From an uncultured Roseburia sp. (lineage in GTDB: Bacteria; Bacillota; Clostridia; Lachnospirales; Lachnospiraceae): a DNA stretch of 38,908 nucleotides. Positions 32,522 through 38,908 of the stretch are shown in pieces. The position numbers and the translations under genes are program-made. The stretch is from NCBI GenBank assembly GCA_910587865.1, contig CAJUNX010000040.1:1-38908 (forward strand), read 5' to 3'. Every line of letters begins with the position of its first letter. The stretch's first letter is position 1. The notes beneath the pieces are model-generated. The model was not told where the DNA came from, ran no database searches, and saw only the letters and a list, made by a program, of their open reading frames with translations.

Positions 32522-32709
32522 AGCAGGAGCGGGGCGTGTTCCACCAAAATCGTATAGGAGAGGAACGCGCCGCATAAAGCAGGAGCAGGGCGTGTGCCCC
32601 AAAAACGCGCACAAAAGGAACGCGCAGTATAAAGCAGGAGCGGGGCGTGTTCCACCAAAATCGTATGAGAGAGGAACGCGCGCTGCATAAAGCAGGAGCA
32701 GGGCGCGTG
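32486..32709 (+). repeat. 111-bp tandem repeat (ABAB) at the eamA 3' end
   Basis: Two copies begin CCCCAAAAACGCGC at 32486 and 32597. Each consists of two half-units carrying the core GCATAAAGCAGGAGC (32516, 32572, 32627 with one change, 32685). The first core contains the eamA stop codon. The repeat ends just before the pyruvate kinase-like gene's ribosome binding site. Confidence 0.9.
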
Positions 32710-32730
32710 CCCGGAAAGAGGAGGAACGGG

Positions 32731-33870
32731 ATGAAGCCGCACACGAAAATATATGGAACGATCGGCCCGGCGTGCTGTGACACGGACACGCTCGTCCGCC
32801 TGTTTGAGAGTGGGATGACGGGGATACGGATCAATCTGTCGCATACCAGTCTGCGCGATGCGGACGAATGGTTCACGCATATCCGGCTTGCGTATCAGCG
32901 CTGCCGGCAGGAAGGGCGGACAGGAGAGAGGAACGGGGAGGGAGCAGGCCCCGAAATCCTGATGGATCTGCGCGGCCCGGAGCTTCGAATCGGCAGGATG
33001 CCGGAGTCCTGTCTGTTAAGAGCGGGGCAGACGGTGTATCTGACTGCGGATGAGGACAGGACAAAAGGCGGTCCGGCCGTGCCGTGTGACATGAATACTG
33101 CCGCGGACGCACAGGAGGAAGGGAGCGGCGTCGTCTGTATACCGGTTCCGCCAGAGCTGCTGCCGTATCTTTGGCAGAACGGAAGGTACGACGGCGAGAT
33201 CCTGGTGAACGACGGAACCGTTTTACTGCGAATGGAAGAAAAAATCCGCTTTCGTCACTTGTACGCGGCAAAATGCACAGCCCTGCGCGGCGGAGAAGTA
33301 AAAAGCGGGAAGAGCATTGCATTTCCGGGGATTTCTTACCGTCTGCCGACGCTGACGGAAAGCGATATGGCCAATATACGCCTCGCAGCGGAATACGGAG
33401 TTACCGGGGTGATGCTTCCGTTTGTGAGAGATCGGGAGGATCTGCTCAGTCTGAAGCGGACGCTCAGACAGGAGGGGGCGGAAACAATCCGGATTTTTGC
33501 AAAAATCGAGAATTTACAAGGGCTTGAGCGCCTTCCCGAGCTGATGGAGGACTGTGACGAGGTGGTGATTGCGAGAGGGGATCTCGGGAACGCGGTACCG
33601 CTTTTTCGGCTTCCGGTGATTCAGGCGCAGATTGCATCGTTGTGCAGGGAGAGAGAAAAACCGTTTATGGTGGTCACGCAGATGCTTGCTTCGATGGAAA
33701 AATCGGCGGTTCCGACAAGGGCGGAGGTTTCAGATATTTTCCGCGCAGTGAGTGAAGGCGCGGCATCTGTGATGCTTACAGGAGAAACAGCAGCGGGAAA
33801 CTGGCCGGTGGAGGCGATGACCTGCATGGTAAATACGGTGAGGGAAGCAGAACGGTTTCTGAAACATTAG
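32731..33870 (+). CDS. pyruvate kinase-like enzyme lacking the C-terminal domain
   Basis: A 379-residue protein aligned over the pyruvate kinase barrel: HTKIYGTIGPAC, GIRINLSHTSL, DLRGPELRIG, the B-domain region (about 85-185), IFAKIENLQGLERLPELM with catalytic Lys, VVIARGDLGNAV, VVTQMLASME, PTRAEVSDI and MLTGETAAGNWPVEAM. It stops where the regulatory C domain would begin, so it is about 90 residues or more shorter than normal PykF/PykA. In canonical enzymes DTKGPEIRTG precedes the active site; here Thr is Leu and Lys is Arg. It may phosphorylate a different substrate or be weakly active (inference). Start 32731 has GAGGAGGAACGGG upstream. Confidence 0.85.
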   Translation: MKPHTKIYGTIGPACCDTDTLVRLFESGMTGIRINLSHTSLRDADEWFTHIRLAYQRCRQEGRTGERNGEGAGPEILMDLRGPELRIGRMPESCLLRAGQTVYLTADEDRTKGGPAVPCDMNTAADAQEEGSGVVCIPVPPELLPYLWQNGRYDGEILVNDGTVLLRMEEKIRFRHLYAAKCTALRGGEVKSGKSIAFPGISYRLPTLTESDMANIRLAAEYGVTGVMLPFVRDREDLLSLKRTLRQEGAETIRIFAKIENLQGLERLPELMEDCDEVVIARGDLGNAVPLFRLPVIQAQIASLCREREKPFMVVTQMLASMEKSAVPTRAEVSDIFRAVSEGAASVMLTGETAAGNWPVEAMTCMVNTVREAERFLKH

Positions 33871-33880
33871 AATGTGTAAA

Positions 33881-33908
33881 ATCCAGTCTTAAAAGACTGG
33901 ATTTTTTT
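33881..33908 (+). terminator. intrinsic terminator after the pyruvate kinase-like gene
   Basis: ATCCAGTCTT (33881-33890) pairs with AAGACTGGAT (33893-33902), followed by seven Ts. Confidence 0.93.
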
Positions 33909-33919
33909 GTGGATCAGTG

Positions 33920-33925
33920 TATAAT
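33920..33925 (+). promoter_or_regulatory. -10 element of the following gene
   Basis: TATAAT at 33920-33925, 51 nt before the likely start. No good -35 is visible, because the terminator occupies that position. Confidence 0.5.
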
Positions 33926-33975
33926 AGTAATAAGACATGCGTAGGAGGGATTCACAAAAGAATAAGGAGAAGCAG

Positions 33976-34818
33976 ATGAACAAGAAGGTACGTATGGGGT
34001 GCAACGACAGTTATTTCTATAATCCGTATATTGATAAGCTGCTGCTTACCCCGGAAGGTCAGGAGGACGATTTCACGCGATGGTTTAACGGGGAGATTAC
34101 AGAGGGGGAACTGCCATCTTCCTACAATGGTTATGACAGGATGGTCAGAGCGGATATCCGTGGGATTTTAGGTCCGGATGCATTCTGGATGGTTTCGCGT
34201 ATCGGAGAGACGGACGATGCAGGGGAGAAAGACGGTTTTTTTAAGATCACTGTCGTTGGGGCGGCGCCGGAGAAGATGGAATATCTGCTCGGCGATCATA
34301 AAAAGACCGAGGTGATTCGCGGGATTTCTTATTCAAAAGAGCAGAGAAGCTCCATGAATCAGGGGCCGTTTAAGCAGAGGCGGCACAGGGATTACGATCC
34401 GGATCAGAACTGGCTGACGCTTGCGGCGGGCGACCGTTTCCGCTACAGCAGCAGGATCATTATGGTTGTGGGGGACGATCATGTGAGATGGACCGGCAGC
34501 AGCCGGGGAAGCGGGGAGAGCGAGACGCTCGACTGCATGGCAGCAGGGCTTGAGAGCCTGATCTACTTTGCGGATCAGAGAGGCTGTGCGGGCAGTATTC
34601 CCTCTGTGTGTTATCCGGGCATGATAGAATTTCTGACAGACTCGGGAGTGGACACGACAAAAGAATTTACGCTCAATGAGACCAGATGCCATATTGAGGA
34701 CGGCAGAATCCGGGAAGTCGGCAATGTGGACGGGATGCCGCTGTCAATGTACCGTCTGACGCGGCAGCAGAATCATATCCGGTTAGAGAAACCGTTAAGA
34801 AGGGCAGGAAAGGAGTGA
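33976..34818 (+). CDS. unrecognised 280-residue protein
   Basis: A soluble-looking protein with no signal peptide or membrane segments. Distinct segments are MGCNDSYFYNPYIDKLLLTPEGQEDDFTRWFNGEI (start), VVGDDHVRWTGSSRGSGES, and a C-terminal segment beginning ETRCHIEDGRIREVGNVDG. These do not match a family I know with certainty. ATG 33976 has AAGGAGAAGCAG; an in-frame ATG at 33937 is less likely. It has its own -10 after a strong terminator and is convergent with the methyltransferase gene. The codon use looks like its neighbours'. Confidence 0.75.
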   Translation: MNKKVRMGCNDSYFYNPYIDKLLLTPEGQEDDFTRWFNGEITEGELPSSYNGYDRMVRADIRGILGPDAFWMVSRIGETDDAGEKDGFFKITVVGAAPEKMEYLLGDHKKTEVIRGISYSKEQRSSMNQGPFKQRRHRDYDPDQNWLTLAAGDRFRYSSRIIMVVGDDHVRWTGSSRGSGESETLDCMAAGLESLIYFADQRGCAGSIPSVCYPGMIEFLTDSGVDTTKEFTLNETRCHIEDGRIREVGNVDGMPLSMYRLTRQQNHIRLEKPLRRAGKE

Positions 34819-34823
34819 GCGGG

Positions 34824-34848
34824 CGCCGCGGCTGTTGAAGCCGCGGCG
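34824..34848. terminator. GC-rich hairpin between convergent genes
   Basis: CGCCGCGGC (34824-34832) pairs with GCCGCGGCG (34840-34848), just after the unrecognised gene. No T-run on either strand, so termination is only possible. Confidence 0.4.
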
Positions 34849-34933
34849 TCTGGCGCCAGGCCGGACAGGGATTCCGAAATCCGTCCGCGGCACCTGTAAT
34901 CCGCGCCGTCATCCGTCAGAGTCTGTTTGGAAA

Positions 34934-35797
34934 TCAGCCGGCATGTTCAAAGCGCCCGCTGGCGCCGCAGGGCAGGATCAGCCCGTTTTCAGATACCGTC
35001 AGACCGATCTCTTCTGCGCGGATCGACCCGCCGAACTCCTTTAACGCCGTGTGCATCATATAGCTTAAAACAGCGGGCTGAAGCCCTGTCGTGTATGAAT
35101 TGACCAGGAAAAACAGTGGATCTTTCGTGAGCAGCTTTGCACACAGGCAGATCAGAGGATAGATGGCATCCTCGATTTTCCACACTTCACCTTTCGGGCC
35201 TCTTCCGTAGGAGGGCGGATCCATGATGACGGCATCGTACCGGTTTCCGCGGCGGAGCTCCCGCTCGGTGAATTTGACGCAGTCGTCGACGATCCAGCGG
35301 ATCGGAGCATCCTTTAAGCCGGAAGCGGCAGCGTTTTCTTTTGCCCAGGTGACCATGCCTTTTGCGGCGTCCACATGTGTGACCGAGGCGCCGGCCGCAG
35401 CTGCCGACAGCGTGGCGCCGCCGGTGTAGGCGAACAGGTTTAACACCTTCACCGGGCGTCCGGCATGGCGGATCAGCTCGGAGAACCAGTCCCAGTTCGC
35501 GGCCTGCTCCGGGAACAGACCGGTATGTTTAAAGTGAAAGGGCTTCAGATGAAAGGTCAGGCTGCGATAGCGGATGGACCACTGTTCCGGGAGATCAAAA
35601 AATTCCCACTCGCCGCCTCCTTTACTGCTGCGGTGATAATGCGCGTTTCTCTCATTCCACCCCCTGTTGGTCCGGGGAGTGTTCCAGATGACCTGGGGAT
35701 CGGGACGTACCAGAAGGTAACTGCCCCAGCGTTCCAGCTTTTCACCTTCTGAGCAATCAATTACCTCGTATTCGTTCCAGTTGTCTGCTATCCACAT
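34934..35797 (-). CDS. class I SAM-dependent methyltransferase, RlmI/RlmK-like
   Basis: A 287-residue methyltransferase: motif I LNLFAYTGGATLSAAAAGA, HVDAAKGMVTWAKENAAASGL, and MDPPSYGRGPKGEVW, a DPP motif as in rRNA methyltransferases of the RlmI/RlmK type. An N-terminal region (about 1-95) with GSYLLVRPDPQVIWN and KHTGLFPEQ is typical of this group. There is no PUA domain. It probably methylates rRNA. ATG 35797 has GAGGAACAAT upstream; the open frame to 35944 is shadow coding. Confidence 0.85.
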   Translation of the reverse strand: MWIADNWNEYEVIDCSEGEKLERWGSYLLVRPDPQVIWNTPRTNRGWNERNAHYHRSSKGGGEWEFFDLPEQWSIRYRSLTFHLKPFHFKHTGLFPEQAANWDWFSELIRHAGRPVKVLNLFAYTGGATLSAAAAGASVTHVDAAKGMVTWAKENAAASGLKDAPIRWIVDDCVKFTERELRRGNRYDAVIMDPPSYGRGPKGEVWKIEDAIYPLICLCAKLLTKDPLFFLVNSYTTGLQPAVLSYMMHTALKEFGGSIRAEEIGLTVSENGLILPCGASGRFEHAG

Positions 35798-35954
35798 ATT
35801 GTTCCTCGTTTCTATGAGTAAGTTATCAGGCGCCTGACGGCGCACAGCGGGGCCTTTTTCAATCCGTATCCGGTGTATCCCTGCATTCTGGCATCGCCGG
35901 CGCAGGTATGCTGCGCGCGCATGGGTTATGCCCGGTTCAGGCATTCATGGGAAA

Positions 35955-37394
35955 TTATTTCCGTTTCCATGTGCCGGGCATCAGAAGCACCATGACCGGA
36001 AACAGTTCCAGACGTCCGGCAAGCATGTCAAACATCAGGACAAATTTTGAAAACACCGAAAAGATCGAAAAATTCTGCGTCGGCCCGACAAGATTTAAGC
36101 CGGGTCCGATATTGTTTAACGTGGAAACCACCGCGGTAAAGTTGGTGGTAAAATCAAACTCGTCAACACTGACGAGAAGTGTGGAGAACAGCAGCACCAC
36201 AAAATAAATACATAAAAAGACGTTTGTAGAGCGAAGCGTGGCGTGCTCCACCACATGACCGTCCATGCGGATTTTGCGGATTTCCCTCGGATGTATGATC
36301 AGAGAGATCTCCTTTTTGATGGACTTAAACAGGATGACCAGCCGTGAAACCTTGATTCCGCCGCCAGTGCTCCCGGCACACGCGCCGATGAACATCAGGA
36401 TGACCAGGATGGTTTTCGAGAGAGAAGGCCAAAGGTCAAAATCCGTCGTGGCAAAGCCGGTGGTCGTGATGATCGAACCCACCTGAAAAAATGCATGGCG
36501 GACGGTTTCGCCGAGTGAGCCATACATATGCTGCGTATCGACACTGATCACGCCGACCGCAGCCAGGATGATAAAAAGATACCAGCGGATCTCCTCGATC
36601 TGAAAGGCATCCCGGAACCGCTTTGAGAGGATGCAGAAGTAAAACGAGTAATTGATACCGCTTAATATCATAAAAATCGTCACGATATTCTGAAGCGCCG
36701 GGGAATAACCGGTAAAGCTGTCGTTTTTGATGCCGAAACCGCCGGTGCCGACCGTGCCGAAGCTGGTCGTGACAGCGTCAAATAAGGGCATGCCGAATAC
36801 GCACAGGAGGAGGATCTCGCTGACCGTGACTCCGAGATAGATGATATAAAGGATCTTTGCCGTATCCTTTACGTGCGGCACCAGCTTGCTGACGGAAGGC
36901 CCCGGGCTTTCCGCTTTCATGAGGTTCATGGTGGAGCCGCCCATCAGGGGAAGGATCGCCATGATAAAAACAAATACGCCCATACCGCCGACCCAGTGCG
37001 TGAAACTGCGCCAGAAGAGTCCGGCGTGTGTGAGCGCCTCCACATCGTTAAGGATGCTGGCTCCGGTGGTGGTAAAACCCGAGATCGTCTCAAACAGAGC
37101 ATCCACATAGGACGGAATATCTCTGGAGAGCACAAACGGCATTGCGCCGAAAATACTCATGATCACCCAGCTCATGGCAACCGTGACAAAACCGTCCCGC
37201 GTGTAAAGCTTGGAGGACTTCGGTTTTCGTCTTGTCAGAAGAAAACTGAAAAGAAAACACAGCGCGGCAGTCAGCAGGTACGAGAAGCCTGAAGATTCCT
37301 GATAAATCAGACCGACAAGAGCGGGAAGCAGCAAAAATACAGCCTCGAATCTTAAAATAAAACCAAGAATATATAAAACCATCAGATAATTCAT
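35955..37394 (-). CDS. trkH: TrkH-family potassium uptake channel
   Basis: A 479-residue membrane protein made of repeated M1-P-M2 units; the selectivity regions include SGFTTTGASIL, FGTVGTGGFG, ITTTGFATTDFD and GACAGSTGGGIKVSR. GGMGVFVFIMAILPLMGG is also typical. It imports K+, gated by TrkA. It begins inside the last 4 nt of trkA (ATGA overlap), so the two are co-translated. No defect is seen. Confidence 0.95.
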   Translation of the reverse strand: MNYLMVLYILGFILRFEAVFLLLPALVGLIYQESSGFSYLLTAALCFLFSFLLTRRKPKSSKLYTRDGFVTVAMSWVIMSIFGAMPFVLSRDIPSYVDALFETISGFTTTGASILNDVEALTHAGLFWRSFTHWVGGMGVFVFIMAILPLMGGSTMNLMKAESPGPSVSKLVPHVKDTAKILYIIYLGVTVSEILLLCVFGMPLFDAVTTSFGTVGTGGFGIKNDSFTGYSPALQNIVTIFMILSGINYSFYFCILSKRFRDAFQIEEIRWYLFIILAAVGVISVDTQHMYGSLGETVRHAFFQVGSIITTTGFATTDFDLWPSLSKTILVILMFIGACAGSTGGGIKVSRLVILFKSIKKEISLIIHPREIRKIRMDGHVVEHATLRSTNVFLCIYFVVLLFSTLLVSVDEFDFTTNFTAVVSTLNNIGPGLNLVGPTQNFSIFSVFSKFVLMFDMLAGRLELFPVMVLLMPGTWKRK

Positions 37395-38758
37395 AGCGAC
37401 TGATCCTCCAAAATTTCCTGGATATCGGAGATGCGGTATCCGGAAAGCACAACTATGACAGAATCGCCGGCCATCATGGCATCCTGTCCGCTGGGGAGAA
37501 TGACGTTTCCGTTGCGGTAAATGCAGCCGATCAGCGTATTTTTCCGCAGCCGCAGTTTCTGCAGGGGGATCCCCGCGACGGCGGAATCCGCCTTAATGAG
37601 AAATTCCAGGGCTTCCGCCTTGCCGTTTGCCAGCTTATAGAGCGTTTCTACATTGCTGTTCCTGGAGTAATTGGCAGAGCGCACATATTTTAAGATGTAA
37701 TCCGCAGTGATGACGCGCGGATAAATAATGCTTCCGAGATTTAACTCGTTGATCACGGAATTAAACGTGATCCGGTTTACTTTGGTCACGGTCGTGGCAT
37801 TTGAGACATCGCCGGCATAGAGGGAGAGCAGAATGTTTTCCTCGTCTAAGCCGGTCAGCGCCGCAAATCCCTGTGTATGTTCGAGTCCTTCCTCGGCGAG
37901 CAGCGCCTGATCGGTGGCATCGCCGCAGATGATGGTCGCCTTTGGAAGCAGCTCGGCGAGCTCATCGCATCGTTTGTGGCTGACCTCAATAATGGTGACA
38001 TGGATCCCGGATGCAATCAGGATTTTGGCAAGATAATAGGACAACTTGCCGCCTCCGGCCAGGATGGCAGTCTGCACTTTATGCTTCATGATGCCGATCC
38101 GCTCAAAAAATGCGATGGCATCCTGACGCCGGGATGCGATGGCAACAATATCGTTTTCCTGGAATTCAAAATCGCCGTTCGGTATGATGACTTCCTCGCC
38201 GCGGATGACCGTACACACCAGGACATTGGTGCGCAGCGTCTGATGCAGGTTAAACAGTTTTAACCGGATCAGAGGCGAATTTTTTCCGACCTTAAAATGT
38301 AAAAGCTCCACGTGACCTTTGGCGAAAGAATCGACGCGGATAGCAGAAGGAAACTGGAAGATCCTGGAAATCTCGTTGGCGGCGGTAAGCTCCGGATTGA
38401 TGATCATAGCCAGCCCGAATTCCTTTTTCAAAAAGGCAATTTCATTATTATAAACCGGATTACGGACGCGGGCAATGGTCTGGCAGTGTCCGGTCTTCTT
38501 GGCAATCACACAGCAGAGCAGATTCTTTTCGTCGTCCCCGGTGACGGCGATCAGGAGATCCGCGGTCATAATGCCGGCTTCAATCAGTGTCTGGTGGTTG
38601 ATGCCGTTTCCGGTGATACCCATGGCATCCTGTTCGTTGGAGATGCTTTCGACCTTCTCCGGATTTTCGTCGATAACGACGATATCATGGTCCTCATTGC
38701 TTAACTGTTCCACAAGGGTGCGGCCGACCTTTCCGCAGCCCACGATGATAATGTTCAT
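37391..38758 (-). CDS. trkA: Trk system potassium uptake regulator TrkA
   Basis: A 455-residue peripheral membrane protein with two RCK_N/RCK_C pairs: MNIIIVGCGKVGRTLVEQLS...VVIDENPEK at the start, and AILAGGGKLSYYLAKILIAS...ICGDATDQALL in the second half. It binds NAD(H)/ATP and gates TrkH. ATG 38758 is chosen over 38767, which is only two bases from the AAGGAG site. It has its own promoter. Confidence 0.95.
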   Translation of the reverse strand: MNIIIVGCGKVGRTLVEQLSNEDHDIVVIDENPEKVESISNEQDAMGITGNGINHQTLIEAGIMTADLLIAVTGDDEKNLLCCVIAKKTGHCQTIARVRNPVYNNEIAFLKKEFGLAMIINPELTAANEISRIFQFPSAIRVDSFAKGHVELLHFKVGKNSPLIRLKLFNLHQTLRTNVLVCTVIRGEEVIIPNGDFEFQENDIVAIASRRQDAIAFFERIGIMKHKVQTAILAGGGKLSYYLAKILIASGIHVTIIEVSHKRCDELAELLPKATIICGDATDQALLAEEGLEHTQGFAALTGLDEENILLSLYAGDVSNATTVTKVNRITFNSVINELNLGSIIYPRVITADYILKYVRSANYSRNSNVETLYKLANGKAEALEFLIKADSAVAGIPLQKLRLRKNTLIGCIYRNGNVILPSGQDAMMAGDSVIVVLSGYRISDIQEILEDQSL

Positions 38759-38787
38759 GGCAAACATGCTCCTTGACTGGATATTGT

Positions 38788-38810
38788 AGCCCTGCTGTTG
38801 CGGCAGGGCT
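38788..38810 (-). promoter_or_regulatory. hairpin in the trkA 5' leader
   Basis: AGCCCTGC (38788-38795) pairs with GCAGGGCT (38803-38810) between the promoter and the trkA ribosome binding site. It is too short for a known c-di-AMP riboswitch. Confidence 0.45.
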
Positions 38811-38826
38811 CATTTATTTCGTGGAC

Positions 38827-38837
38827 ATTATATCATA
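38827..38837 (-). promoter_or_regulatory. extended -10 promoter of trkA-trkH
   Basis: Minus-strand TGA-TATAAT (hexamer 38827-38832). No clear -35. Confidence 0.65.
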
Positions 38838-38908
38838 TACAAAAGATTTTTGGGGAAAATGGTTGATTATCTCAAAAAAGCCTTGATTTACGGGCATACA
38901 AGCAGGAT

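Noticed and set aside
32486..32709. CRISPR array
   Set aside because: The repeated units are contiguous, with no unique spacers and no cas genes nearby.
32140..32880. Long minus-strand reading frame (246 codons) across the 111-bp repeat
   Set aside because: It mirrors the repeat units (recurring HTILVEHAPLLLY-like words), overlaps three real plus-strand elements and has no ribosome binding site.
33976..34818. IMP cyclohydrolase assignment
   Set aside because: Superficial similarity of the opening residues only; the key motifs were not found.
38768..38837. c-di-AMP riboswitch in front of trkA
   Set aside because: The leader is only about 60 nt with one simple hairpin, far shorter than the ydaO class.

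Overview
This 38.9 kb window looks like a chromosomal segment of an anaerobic Clostridia bacterium, most likely a Lachnospiraceae member. The reasons are moderate GC content, strong GGAGG-type ribosome binding sites, consensus sigma-A promoters (TTGAAA/TTGACA-N17-TATAAT), and gene types common in that family (paired WYL regulators beside RtcB, Sel1-repeat protein, AI-2E permease, TrkAH, TIR/DUF6273 remnants). The species cannot be fixed from the sequence alone. I see no integrase, transposase, phage gene or CRISPR array. Layout: (1) 34-3648, minus strand: a WYL-WYL-rtcB operon, apparently a regulated RNA-ligation module. (2) 3698-6606, plus: a lipoprotein, then a membrane-anchored alpha/beta hydrolase with its own promoter, a structured leader and a strong terminator. 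(3) 6711-8871, plus: a tRNA-modification pair, TcdA (with a repeat-rich insertion) and a rhodanese-TtcA fusion. (4) 8892-18122: the most unusual block. A histidine kinase and an OmpR-type regulator (minus) diverge from a six-gene plus-strand operon: a lipoprotein made of a beta-propeller-like part plus a solute-binding protein, two MalF/MalG-type permeases, a MacA/HlyD-like adaptor, an orphan MacB-periplasmic-core-like membrane protein, and a small lipoprotein. No ATPase is encoded. A palindrome sits directly upstream of an extended -10 in the divergent region. (5) 18189-25645: a 51-residue membrane protein, a flavin reductase, a Sel1 protein, an isoamylase-type glycogen debranching enzyme, an XRE regulator with an SDR reductase, and an aldehyde dehydrogenase. 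(6) 25661-26864: a tandem repeat, tRNA-Pro(CGG) and the wreck of a TIR-TM-TPR-DUF6273 gene. (7) 26876-34818: a CPA2 antiporter, pyrF, TraX, an AI-2E permease, a 60-residue protein with an EamA transporter, a short pyruvate kinase-like enzyme and an unrecognised 280-residue protein. (8) 34934-38837, minus: an RlmI-like methyltransferase and the trkA-trkH potassium-uptake operon. A second theme, visible only at the DNA level, is repeated tandem duplication at gene 3' ends. Several genes (eamA, traX, the ttcA-like gene, possibly the aldehyde dehydrogenase) are followed by imperfect extra copies of their own last codons, stop codon included, with periods of 37 to 111 bp. A related 90-bp repeat lies inside tcdA.
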